Notes: a model not told the origin generated them from the letters alone. 34,330 nt of DNA from Chromatiales bacterium USCg_Taylor (GCA_002007425.1 MUGK01000030.1:1-34330), one strand, 5' to 3'. Positions 21,146 through 29,855 are shown, counted from the first letter of the stretch. A program made the numbers and translations.

Positions 21146-22599
21146 ACTATTGAACCACTCCCGCCCAAAGGCACTTCGATCGTGACTCGGGTCCCGCCTG
21201 CCGGATTGGTGCTGAAGGCAAGTTTCCACCCGTGGGCGTTGCAGACCTTAAAGGCAAACGGGATCCCAAGCCCGGTTCCATAGCGCTTGGTCGAGGGTCC
21301 AGGCGTCAAACCGTCCGCCTCCGGGTCGAAGGGCATACCCGGTCCGTCATCATCGATGCTCAAGACGCAACAGTTTCCCTCGCCGTGGGTCGCCACCGTT
21401 AAGCGGCCTCCCACGGGTGAGGCATCGACGGCGTTGGACAAGAGCCCGAATAAGGCCTGTTCGATCAGATCGGCATCGGCCCACACCTCGGGCTCATCGG
21501 CGCCGGAGCGCTCATCGAGCCGCAATCCCTTGTCCGCGATCCTGGCCGCCAATAGGCCCAGCGCCGTCGCGAGCATGCGGCTGGGACGCGCGCGGGTACG
21601 GTTGAGCTTATGTGGATGCAGATACGATACGAGCGAGGTGACCCAGCGGCCGAGACGATCGACCGTCTGTATGACCGCCTGCTTAATCTCGTGGATTTCC
21701 TCGCGCATTTCAACGCAATCGAGTAATTGCGCACTCGCGCGGATACTTGCAAGCGGGTTTCTAATATTGTGCGCGATCACGGGCACGAGGGCTCCCAATG
21801 CCGCCTGGCGCTCTCGCTCGACGAGCGCATCTCGGCTCCTGGCCAGTTCCGCCGCCATGTGGTTGATCGCCAGAGCAAGTTGTTGCACCTCCTCCACCCC
21901 GGCCGCCGAAACCTTGTGGTCGAGAGCGCCAGCGCTCAACAGCCGCGACCCTTCGATTAGACGCGCCATCGGCGAGACGAATCGGTGTTGCAAGCTCAAG
22001 CGCGATAACAAGACCAGGACCGCGGCAAGCAGGATGGGAAGCGGTATCAGCACCGGCGTCAACCGCACCCACTCGCCGACGCGGCGATCCAAGACCGCAT
22101 GTTCGCTGGTTAATAGCCTATCAAAGGCACGGAAAGCGGTTTCAAAGCCGCCGACAAGCTGTTCTTCATGATCCGATTCGAGGATTCTCAAACGTCCCAA
22201 CTGGCTCGCGGCATACGGATCACCGAAGATATTATTCATGTCCTGTTGGATCACCCGGTAAGCACGTTGCATCCCCTGGATGGCCAGCGCTTCAGCGCGC
22301 GAGGCGCTCCCCTGGCGCAAGGCATCGAATTTATCGTCGATGCGCCGCGAGTAACGCGAGTACAAGGCGAGGGCCGCGGTTTCCTCCATGAGCCGCGCGC
22401 GGGTCACTTCGCGGATCTGCCGAAACAAATCGCTCCGGACGTGATGCATGATGTGGGTCAAACGGCTCAGGCGTAAGGATTCCGTGGACGCCTCGCGCCA
22501 AAAATACACCGACAACCCGCCCAACGCACCGGTGACGATGACCAACAGCAGCAAGGCCAGCTCGTAAGTCAACAATAACCCGCGTAGCGATCGGAGCAT
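21142..22599 (-). CDS. Membrane sensor histidine kinase (HAMP, HisKA, HATPase)
   Basis: Two TM segments, H-box VIAHNIRNPLASIRASAQLL, N-box LLSNAVDASPVGG, G-boxes DDDGPGMP and GTGLGIPF; 4-bp overlap with the downstream response regulator. Confidence 0.92.
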   Translation of the reverse strand: MLRSLRGLLLTYELALLLLVIVTGALGGLSVYFWREASTESLRLSRLTHIMHHVRSDLFRQIREVTRARLMEETAALALYSRYSRRIDDKFDALRQGSASRAEALAIQGMQRAYRVIQQDMNNIFGDPYAASQLGRLRILESDHEEQLVGGFETAFRAFDRLLTSEHAVLDRRVGEWVRLTPVLIPLPILLAAVLVLLSRLSLQHRFVSPMARLIEGSRLLSAGALDHKVSAAGVEEVQQLALAINHMAAELARSRDALVERERQAALGALVPVIAHNIRNPLASIRASAQLLDCVEMREEIHEIKQAVIQTVDRLGRWVTSLVSYLHPHKLNRTRARPSRMLATALGLLAARIADKGLRLDERSGADEPEVWADADLIEQALFGLLSNAVDASPVGGRLTVATHGEGNCCVLSIDDDGPGMPFDPEADGLTPGPSTKRYGTGLGIPFAFKVCNAHGWKLAFSTNPAGGTRVTIEVPLGGSGSIV

Positions 22600-22686
22600 G
22601 GGTGATATCCCACGGTTAGGTTGATATTAACCACCACCCTGGTTTATTTGAACCAAGCATTCCGGCCGTGGGTTCGGTCCGCGGGC

Positions 22687-22725
22687 TTGATCGCCGCTGG
22701 GTGAATTCGTATATAATTGAATTAT
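22687..22725 (+). promoter_or_regulatory. Candidate promoter/operator: TTGATC -N19- TATAAT overlapping the 13-bp palindrome ATAATT-G-AATTAT
   Basis: Direct sequence reading in the 245-bp divergent region between the histidine kinase and pqqA; the 19-bp spacer is longer than optimal. Confidence 0.3.
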
Positions 22726-22844
22726 TGCAGATCTGTAGCGGCTTACGCCGGGCGCATCACGTTGGCATAATGTATGATTAGGAACAATCGAGCCTAATTC
22801 ATCCCTGATGGCAGTATTAATTAACCAAGTAAAGAGGAGGACAC

Positions 22845-22919
22845 ATGACCTGGGAAACACCTGATTTCGTCGACCTTCGTTTCGGTTTTGAAGTGACCAT
22901 GTACATTTACAATCGCTAG
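22845..22919 (+). CDS. pqqA: PqqA, pyrroloquinoline quinone precursor peptide (24 aa; not in ORF track)
   Basis: ATG..TAG encodes MTWETPDFVDLRFGFEVTMYIYNR, matching the PqqA pattern W-x-x-P-x-[FY]-x-D-L-R-x-G-[FL]-E-V-T-[ML]-Y-x-x-x-R with the E-x3-Y cross-link pair (E16, Y20). Strong SD (AGAGGAGG) 4 nt upstream of the ATG. Confidence 0.95.
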   Translation: MTWETPDFVDLRFGFEVTMYIYNR

Positions 22920-22941
22920 AAGATCAGCAACGTGTCAATCA

Positions 22942-22971
22942 CTAGGGGACCTTCGGGTCCCTTAGTTTTTT
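22942..22971 (+). terminator. Rho-independent terminator with cUUCGg tetraloop between pqqA and the ABC transporter
   Basis: CTAGGGGACC-TTCG-GGTCCCTTAG followed by TTTTTT; 10-bp stem with one G-U pair. Confidence 0.9.
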
Positions 22972-22990
22972 AGCACGATCACCATAGACG

Positions 22991-23908
22991 ATGCCGAATG
23001 CCCTTGCCATCGAAACCCGCAGTCTAAGCAAGTCCTATGGGTGTTTGCTAGCCGTCGATGCGTTGGATCTGTCCGTTGCGCAAGGGTCGTTCTTCGGGCT
23101 CTTGGGGCGCAACGGTTCCGGGAAAACCACTACCCTGCACATGCTGAGCACGCTGGTGCGACCGAGTGCGGGTCAAGCGTGGGTTGGCGGTTATGAGGTT
23201 GTTCGCCAGCCCGTCGCGGTGCGCCGGGCGATCGGAGTAGTGTTTCAAGAATCCGCACTGGACCGTACGCTTACGGTGGTAGAAAACCTGCGCTTCGCCG
23301 CGGCGCTGGCGGGCCTCTCGCCTTGGATTGCGCGCCAGCGCGGCGAAGAGCTGTTGAAGCTATTCGATCTGACGGAGAAACGTCACGCACCGGTGTCCAC
23401 TCTGTCCGGCGGGATGCGGCGCGCCCTCGATATCGCACGCGGGGTCTTGCACCGGCCGCCGATCCTGTTTCTGGATGAGCCCACCATTGGCCTCGATGTC
23501 ATCAACCGCCGTCAGATCTGGCGCTTCCTCCACCGTTTGCGCACCGAAGAAGGCTCGACCCTGATGCTCAGCACACACTACATGGATGAGGTTGAGGGAT
23601 GCGACGAGGTGGTATTCATGAAAGGCGGCAAAACGATCGGGCAAGGTCGTCCCGCGGCTCTGGTCAGCGGCGTCGCGTCTTTTATCCTGGAGGTTGAGAC
23701 CGAGACCCCCGCCTTGTTCGCCCAGGAATTAACCCCTCGATTCGGCGAGCCCTTGGCCGAGGAGGGGCGCTTACAGTTTCGCATCCTGGATCGAGACTTC
23801 GCGCTGTCCCATCTCCCCTCCCACCTCAAACACATAACGCGCGGGATCCACCTTCGGCGCGCGGATCTCAACGACGTCTATCTGTGGCTTAACCGCGCGG
23901 GAGCTTAA
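22991..23908 (+). CDS. ABC transporter ATP-binding protein (DrrA/PedB-like, type seen in PQQ-alcohol dehydrogenase loci)
   Basis: GLLGRNGSGKTTTLHML Walker A, STLSGGMRRALDIARG signature, ILFLDEPTIGLD Walker B, STHYMDEVEGCDEV. Confidence 0.9.
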   Translation: MPNALAIETRSLSKSYGCLLAVDALDLSVAQGSFFGLLGRNGSGKTTTLHMLSTLVRPSAGQAWVGGYEVVRQPVAVRRAIGVVFQESALDRTLTVVENLRFAAALAGLSPWIARQRGEELLKLFDLTEKRHAPVSTLSGGMRRALDIARGVLHRPPILFLDEPTIGLDVINRRQIWRFLHRLRTEEGSTLMLSTHYMDEVEGCDEVVFMKGGKTIGQGRPAALVSGVASFILEVETETPALFAQELTPRFGEPLAEEGRLQFRILDRDFALSHLPSHLKHITRGIHLRRADLNDVYLWLNRAGA

Positions 23909-23909
23909 A

Positions 23910-24716
23910 ATGTGGCGCGCAATCAAAGCCATGATAATGCGCGATCTCACGCGCATGGTGCGCCAACGCGGGCGCCTCGTGAGCGCCATGGTGCGGCCCC
24001 TCATCTGGTTGTTCGTGATCGGCTCGGGTTTCGACGCCCTTCTGAGCGCTGCCGGAACGCCCAACTACCGGCAGTTTCTGGTCCCGGGTCTGCTATGTAT
24101 GGTGATGCTGTTCGGGGCCTTGCTCGCCTCCCTGTCCATGGTCTACGACAAGGAGTCCGGGGTGATGCGCATGTTGATCGTGGCACCCTTCCCGCGTTAC
24201 GTCATTATCCTCGCGCGGACCGCCAGCGCCACAATGGTGGGGTTGACCCAAGCCCTCATGCTGATGCTGATCTTATTACCGCTTGGCTACCTCGCTGACA
24301 CGCAAAACGTTGGACTCCTCGTGGTCGGACTGGTATGCACGGCGCTCCTGTGTGCGAGCATCGGCACTCTCATCGCGGTATTCAGCAAAGCCTTGGATGA
24401 CTTCGCGGTGGTGATGAACTTCTTTATCTTTCCGATGTACTTTCTCAGCGGCGCACTCTATCCGATCGGACAGTTGCCCGACGTGCTAAAAGCGCTGGTT
24501 TTAATCAATCCTTTCAGCTACGGGGTCGATTTGATGAAGCATGCGCTCGCCGCGCGGGCGAGCCCCCCCTTCGGTGCAGAATTTGCCCTCTATCACGATC
24601 TTCTGGTGCTGGTGGGCTTTTCGGCCCTGGCCCTGAGCATCGCTTGCTACCGGTTCTCGCAGGCGCCGGTGTTCGAGACACTGGCGCGAATGCTCAGTCA
24701 CCGCAAGAGTCATTAG
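23910..24716 (+). CDS. ABC-2 type permease (DrrB/PedC-like)
   Basis: MWRAIKAMIMRDLTRMVRQRGRLVSAMVRPLIWLFVIGSGF, six hydrophobic segments, FIFPMYFLSGALYPIGQLP; starts 2 nt after the ATPase stop. Confidence 0.9.
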   Translation: MWRAIKAMIMRDLTRMVRQRGRLVSAMVRPLIWLFVIGSGFDALLSAAGTPNYRQFLVPGLLCMVMLFGALLASLSMVYDKESGVMRMLIVAPFPRYVIILARTASATMVGLTQALMLMLILLPLGYLADTQNVGLLVVGLVCTALLCASIGTLIAVFSKALDDFAVVMNFFIFPMYFLSGALYPIGQLPDVLKALVLINPFSYGVDLMKHALAARASPPFGAEFALYHDLLVLVGFSALALSIACYRFSQAPVFETLARMLSHRKSH

Positions 24717-24736
24717 ACGCCTCAGAGCACAAGCTC

Positions 24737-25046
24737 TCACGGCAGCATACGGCGGAAAACCCGATCGCCGGGCCGCAACGCGTGCCGCTGCGCACCCGCG
24801 ATATGCGTGAGGGCCGCCACCAGCAGCAGCGCATTCGCCTCGTGTAACTCGGAGAAGAAATCGTTGAGCACGGGATCTTTCCAGCCCCAATGGGGTAACG
24901 GCCAGCCGAAAAAGCTCGTTCTGTAACCGCTAAACGATGACGACAGATAGCCGCTGAGCGGTGCAGAAAAATCAACACATAGAGAAGCGCATGGGTCGCG
25001 CCGGCGAGCGGATAGGTGTTCTGTGCCCGGCCACAAAGCCACCGCG
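24737..25046 (-). pseudogene. Truncated, frameshifted cytochrome b561 remnant
   Basis: PLSGYLSSSFSGYRTSFFGWPLPHWGWKDPVLNDFFSELHEANALLLVAALTHIAGAQRHALRPGDRVFRRMLP in one frame, continued upstream as YPLAGATHALLYVLIFL in the neighbouring frame; N-terminal helix not found. Confidence 0.7.
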
Positions 25047-25244
25047 CGACGCCCTAAAGGGTATGGCGTTTGCAGCAACATTCGAGCGGCGGGTTTACGA
25101 CACCAGTATAGGGATGGGTCATCGTGATTGCGGAAAAAACCATCTTGGTTTAACGTCGTTTTTCGATTCATCCCATAGTAGAATGATTGTCAAATAGTTA
25201 AAGAGCAGCGATATGCGCGCGGGAACACCGCGGAACAAGGGAAG

Positions 25245-25907
25245 ATGATGACACAACGCCAAATCGGCGCCATCACGAGGACGATTTGCCTCGTGCTCAT
25301 GATCGCCGGTGGTGCTGCGATCCAGGGAGTCTGGGCAGCAAGCAGCGGCCATCACGATTACGAACTAGAAATCATCAAGTCCGAGCGTATGTTGCTCTTG
25401 AAAAGAGGCGCCAAGATCGAGAAGGCCTTTAGGATGGCCTCTGGGCGCGGCGGGCCGGGCGACAAGCACTACCGGGGAGATCACCGGACTCCGGTGGGTA
25501 CTTATCGCGTCGTAAAAATTAAGCCCAGCAGCCGATTCCACACCTTCTTGCAGTTGAATTATCCCAATGTCAAAGACGCATTTTACGGGCTTCGCGGCCG
25601 GATGATCTCGGAGTACGATTTCGATCGCATCGTCTCGGCGCAGAGATACCACAAGATCCCGCCGCAAAACACGGCGCTGGGCGGCGCGATAGGAATTCAT
25701 GGTATCGGTGCCTTCACACCACAAAAATTCGACATACACCGGAATGTCAACTGGACGCAAGGATGTATCGCGCTGACCAATGAGCAGATCGATACCTTGC
25801 GAAAGTACGTGGGGGTCGGCACCAAAGTCGTGATCGCCGAGACGCTGGCGTCGTCAAAATCCTCTCTTAGCCAGGCGCCGGCGCGGGTTAGAATCGTCAA
25901 GCGATGA
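25245..25907 (+). CDS. L,D-transpeptidase (YkuD domain), signal peptide
   Basis: Hydrophobic leader TICLVLMIAGGAAIQGVWA; GAIGIHGIG...NWTQGCIALTNEQIDTLRKYV (YkuD catalytic His and Cys motif). Confidence 0.88.
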   Translation: MMTQRQIGAITRTICLVLMIAGGAAIQGVWAASSGHHDYELEIIKSERMLLLKRGAKIEKAFRMASGRGGPGDKHYRGDHRTPVGTYRVVKIKPSSRFHTFLQLNYPNVKDAFYGLRGRMISEYDFDRIVSAQRYHKIPPQNTALGGAIGIHGIGAFTPQKFDIHRNVNWTQGCIALTNEQIDTLRKYVGVGTKVVIAETLASSKSSLSQAPARVRIVKR

Positions 25908-25963
25908 GGTGAGAGGTTTAAAGAGGCCCGGGGCGGCCCTGAAGCCACGATCACCCTATTTCG

Positions 25964-27526
25964 ATGAGATTGTCCCCTTCGAGTAAACCCATACGCAGAA
26001 AAACCACCAAGCGGCTGGACCTCATCGGGGCGGCCCGCATCGCGCTTGCGATCGTGCTTGGCGGCGCGCTGCTGAACGCAGGCGCCGACACGGGAGCGGC
26101 GAATCGCATCGAACAGCTTCTGCATGCGTGTACTCAACCGCAAGGCCAGCGACTGGATTGCGACTATCGCCTGCTCACCCCGGAGGCGGTCACCGGATTC
26201 ACAGCCGCGATCGAAGGCGTCTCTTTACCCAACCCGCGCACGACGGACTACCCCTATGATGGCAGCAGCTCAGCGATTCTTTTTCTCATTGATGCCGGGA
26301 CCTTCCATAACCTGGCCGTCATCGAGACAATTGTCGAGCATATACGCTTACTCATCGGCCTTTCCAAACCGCACCATCGGGTGGGCGTGGCGACTTTCCA
26401 CGGCAATCCGACCTTAACACTCCCAATCGGGTCCGTTCCAAAGGATATCGTCGCCGCGGTCCGCACGCTCACCAGCCCGCAAAGTTCGCAATCGACCCAG
26501 CATGATGCCTATAAAGCGTTGCGGATCCTGGGTCAGTACCCCGCGGTACGAAAAGCGCTCTTTTTCTTTACCGACGCAGCGGCGAGCAGCGAGTCCTATT
26601 ATCAAAGCGAACTGGTCGCCGCTGCACGCGATGCCAACGTGTCAGTATACAGCGTCGCTTACGTCAGTTCCGAGCAACCTTCCCCGGCGCTGACCTCCCT
26701 AAAGCGTCTGAGCAGGGAGACGAACGGGAGACTGATCCGCGCCGATCCTCGCGACTTCTCGCTTCCCGCTGGGTTTATGACCCAGCCCTACGCGGCCATC
26801 GATAGCGGCGGACAGATCAGCATCGATCTGAGCGCCGCGGTGACCGCGGGGCTTTCAGGACCGCGTTGGGTAACCCTGAAGGTTGCGCTCCAAGGCAGGA
26901 GCATCGAGGTGCCGCTACCGGTGACGGTCCCTGAGCCTGCCCCCGCCGTGCACGCAGCCGGACAAGCCCCAACCCCGTCCGCCGCGATGCCGGTTCCTCC
27001 GGCGCAGCTTGATGCCCCCTCCGCCAGTCCCTGGGTTTATCCACTAACGGCGATCGGGCTGGTCACCCTCATCGGCGGCTTCATTTATCTAAGGCAGGAC
27101 CGGGCGCCGCGCGCCGACGAACCCGACACGCTCAGCGTACCGCGCGCCTATCTGGTGCGCAAGAATGACGCCGGTACACGATGCGTGATCACCGCCTCGC
27201 CCTGGCGCATCGGGCGCGGGAAAAATAATGAGATGGTCATCCCTGACAGCTCCGTATCGCGCCATCACGCCGAAATCATGCGCAACCCGGATGGCACCTT
27301 CGCCATCAAGGACCTTGATTCCCTCAACGGTTTGTTCGTCAGCGATAAGAAGGTGCGGCGGTCGATGCTCAGCGACGGTTGCGAGATCGATATTGGAGAC
27401 GTGCGTTTCACTTTCGCGATCGAGGGCGCTGACGTCAGCCCCTCCGACGTGACGGTCTCGGAGCCCCAAACCATGAATCGAACGGTGCATGCAGAGCTTT
27501 TCAATCGCCGCTCCCAACACACTTAG
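25964..27526 (+). CDS. Membrane protein with N-terminal vWA-like domain and C-terminal FHA domain
   Basis: N-terminal hydrophobic leader; AILFLIDAGTFHN...RVGVATFHG...LFFFTDAAASSESY vWA-like; TM WVYPLTAIGLVTLIGGFIYL; FHA WRIGRGKNNEMVIPDSSVSRHHAEIMRNPDGTFAIKDLDSLNGLFVSDKKV. Confidence 0.85.
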   Translation: MRLSPSSKPIRRKTTKRLDLIGAARIALAIVLGGALLNAGADTGAANRIEQLLHACTQPQGQRLDCDYRLLTPEAVTGFTAAIEGVSLPNPRTTDYPYDGSSSAILFLIDAGTFHNLAVIETIVEHIRLLIGLSKPHHRVGVATFHGNPTLTLPIGSVPKDIVAAVRTLTSPQSSQSTQHDAYKALRILGQYPAVRKALFFFTDAAASSESYYQSELVAAARDANVSVYSVAYVSSEQPSPALTSLKRLSRETNGRLIRADPRDFSLPAGFMTQPYAAIDSGGQISIDLSAAVTAGLSGPRWVTLKVALQGRSIEVPLPVTVPEPAPAVHAAGQAPTPSAAMPVPPAQLDAPSASPWVYPLTAIGLVTLIGGFIYLRQDRAPRADEPDTLSVPRAYLVRKNDAGTRCVITASPWRIGRGKNNEMVIPDSSVSRHHAEIMRNPDGTFAIKDLDSLNGLFVSDKKVRRSMLSDGCEIDIGDVRFTFAIEGADVSPSDVTVSEPQTMNRTVHAELFNRRSQHT

Positions 27527-28874
27527 CCGCCGCGACGGCGCCGGCATTTTCTTCGCTCTCCGTCCACCTAAAGCATAACCCGATTTCATCCGGATCCGCG
27601 GCCAGGGCCTGATGGCGCCACAACCCGGCGACTGCGGCGAGCTTCTTACCGAAGTAGACAAGTGGAATACGATCCCGGCGCCACGGCGGAATCCCCTGTT
27701 CCTGGAACAGGTGTTTGAGCAAGCGTGTATGGGAACTACCGCAGGGCCGCAGCCGCTCTCCGCCCCGTCGAAAACGCACCGTGACCGAATCGTTAACGCA
27801 CGCCGCGGCACGAATACCGTCCGCGCCCCGCTCCACCGTTAGCGTACCGAGCGGCAGCGCGAGCGGCGTATCGCAGTTCCACGCGAACACTTGATTTGCG
27901 TCATGCGGGCTCAAGGGACGCATGGCGTAAAAATCGTCTCGATAGCGGCGCACCTCGCCCCCCGGCCAGCGAATGCAAGCCCTACTATCCCATCGGCACT
28001 CCAGGGCTTCCCCCGCCAACTGCTGCAATTGGACCGCCGTCATGGACGGCAGGCCGCATCGGACTAACCAAACGCGCAAGACATTTCGCCGCCGCGCCTC
28101 GGGCAGGCGCCGTAAGCGCGAGACAGAGACCGCCGCGGGCGCGGCGGATGCGACCCGCGCCAGATCTTGTTCCGCGATCTCGTCGATGAGCGCCGCGGCC
28201 TCCGCCTGCCACAGGGCCGCGCGTGCGAGCGTCGCCCCCAAGCTTGGCCAGCGTGTCTTCAGTACCGGCAACACCGCATGGCGCAAGAAATTACGCGCGT
28301 AGCGCGTATCGGTGTTGCTCGGGTCTTCGATCCAGCCCAGGCGGTGAGCCTCGGCATAGGCCGCGAGATCGGCGCGATCGAAGGCGAGCAAAGGTCGCGC
28401 GAGCCAGCCCGCCCCCCACCGTACCAGGGGGGGCATCCCCGCGAGGCCTTGAGGTCCCGATCCCCGCAATAGTTGCATCAGCAGGGTTTCGCCTTGGTCG
28501 TCGCGGTGGTGCGCCGTCAGCATCATTTCGCCCTCGTGCATGAGTGCTTGCAGGGCCCGATAGCGCCTCTCGCGAGCCCATGCCTCCGGGCTGTTGCCGA
28601 CGGGATGCCGCGCATCGAGTTGGACCACGGATAACGGAATAGCGTGGTACTCGCACACCTCGGTACAAGCTTGTGCCCAACAGGAAGCGTCGGGGTGCAG
28701 CCCATGATTGACATGGGCGGCCTGAAGCGGCGCCTCGAGTGCATTGCGCAGCGCGGCTAAGGCATGCAGCAATACGCGCGAGTCCTGTCCGCCGCTAAAA
28801 GCTATCCAGTACGCCGTGGCCTTGGGCAAGGCTGCCAGCACCGTGCGTAAGGCCTCGGGTGAAAAGCGGATCAC
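27501..28874 (-). CDS. tilS: tRNA(Ile)-lysidine synthase
   Basis: YWIAFSGGQDSRVLLHALAAL PP-loop, AAHVNHGLH, LTAHHRDDQGETLLMQLLRGSGPQGLAGMP; downstream of accA. Confidence 0.94.
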   Translation of the reverse strand: MIRFSPEALRTVLAALPKATAYWIAFSGGQDSRVLLHALAALRNALEAPLQAAHVNHGLHPDASCWAQACTEVCEYHAIPLSVVQLDARHPVGNSPEAWARERRYRALQALMHEGEMMLTAHHRDDQGETLLMQLLRGSGPQGLAGMPPLVRWGAGWLARPLLAFDRADLAAYAEAHRLGWIEDPSNTDTRYARNFLRHAVLPVLKTRWPSLGATLARAALWQAEAAALIDEIAEQDLARVASAAPAAVSVSRLRRLPEARRRNVLRVWLVRCGLPSMTAVQLQQLAGEALECRWDSRACIRWPGGEVRRYRDDFYAMRPLSPHDANQVFAWNCDTPLALPLGTLTVERGADGIRAAACVNDSVTVRFRRGGERLRPCGSSHTRLLKHLFQEQGIPPWRRDRIPLVYFGKKLAAVAGLWRHQALAADPDEIGLCFRWTESEENAGAVAAAKCVGSGD

Positions 28875-28892
28875 ACCAACGCGGGGAGTAAG

Positions 28893-29855
28893 CTACTGTT
28901 TCTCCTTCGTCTGGCCGATGCTCATCAAGCGCTGCCGGCGGTCGATAAGGAGATCGCCGTTATCAAGCTTTCGCAACGTACTCAGGTTGTCGATGAGAAC
29001 CTGCCTAAGCCGCTCGGCCATGTCGTCGAAAGCCCGATGCGCCCCCCCGAGCGGCTCGGGCACCACCTCGTCGATCAATTCCAGCTCCAGCAGGCGTGCG
29101 GAGGTCATTCCCATGGCCTCCGCCGCTTTTTCCGCCATCTCGCCGCTCTTCCATAGAATCGACGCACAGCCCTCGGGCGAGATCACCGAATAGGTGCTGT
29201 ATTCGAGCATCAACATCCGGTCCGCGACGCCAATGGCGAGCGCGCCCCCGGAACCGCCTTCTCCGATCACGGTGGCAATGATGGGTGTCTGCAACCCGGC
29301 CAGAACGAATAAATTGCGGGCAATCGCTTCGCTCTGGCCACGCTCCTCCGCGTCGATACCGGGATAGGCGCCGGGGGTATCGATAAACGTGAGCAACGGC
29401 AGCTTGAATTTCTCCGCCAGCCGCATCACCCGCAAGGCCTTGCGGTAGCCCTCCGGCCGGGGCATGCCGAAATTTCGCTGCAGGTTCTCCACGGTGGTTC
29501 GCCCTTTTTGCTGCCCGATAACGGCCACGGGCTCGCCTTCGAAACGCGCGACTCCGCACACCATGGCGGCGTCGTCGCCGAAAGCGCGATCGCCGTGCAA
29601 CTCATGGAACTCAGTAAAGATCCGCTTCGTGTAATCCAGCGTGTAGGGACGTTGCGGGTGACGGGCGATGCGCGAGATCTGCCACGGTGTCAAGGACGAA
29701 AATATCGACTTGGTCAGGTCCTTCGAGCGCGCCTGGAGCCGCTGTATTTCCTCGCTGATATCGATGGCCGACTCATCACTCAAAAGGCGCAGCTCCTCGA
29801 TCTTCGCCTCGAGCTCCGCGATTGGCTGTTCAAAGTCCAGGAAGTTAAGATTCAT
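28893..29855 (-). CDS. accA: Acetyl-CoA carboxylase carboxyltransferase subunit alpha
   Basis: [109 protein letters not shown]. Confidence 0.97.
   Translation of the reverse strand: MNLNFLDFEQPIAELEAKIEELRLLSDESAIDISEEIQRLQARSKDLTKSIFSSLTPWQISRIARHPQRPYTLDYTKRIFTEFHELHGDRAFGDDAAMVCGVARFEGEPVAVIGQQKGRTTVENLQRNFGMPRPEGYRKALRVMRLAEKFKLPLLTFIDTPGAYPGIDAEERGQSEAIARNLFVLAGLQTPIIATVIGEGGSGGALAIGVADRMLMLEYSTYSVISPEGCASILWKSGEMAEKAAEAMGMTSARLLELELIDEVVPEPLGGAHRAFDDMAERLRQVLIDNLSTLRKLDNGDLLIDRRQRLMSIGQTKEKQ

Noticed and set aside
22755-22780. Possible sigma54 promoter (CACGTTGGCATAATGTATGAT) upstream of pqqA
   Set aside because: Lacks the invariant GG-N10-GC spacing; TTGGCA could equally be a -35-like element without a good -10.
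27089-27811. 240-aa minus ORF across the vWA-FHA/tilS junction
   Set aside because: Antisense/out-of-frame of two well-supported genes, no domain.
29005-29559. 184-aa ORF overlapping accA on the same strand
   Set aside because: Out-of-frame shadow of accA with Arg-rich composition.
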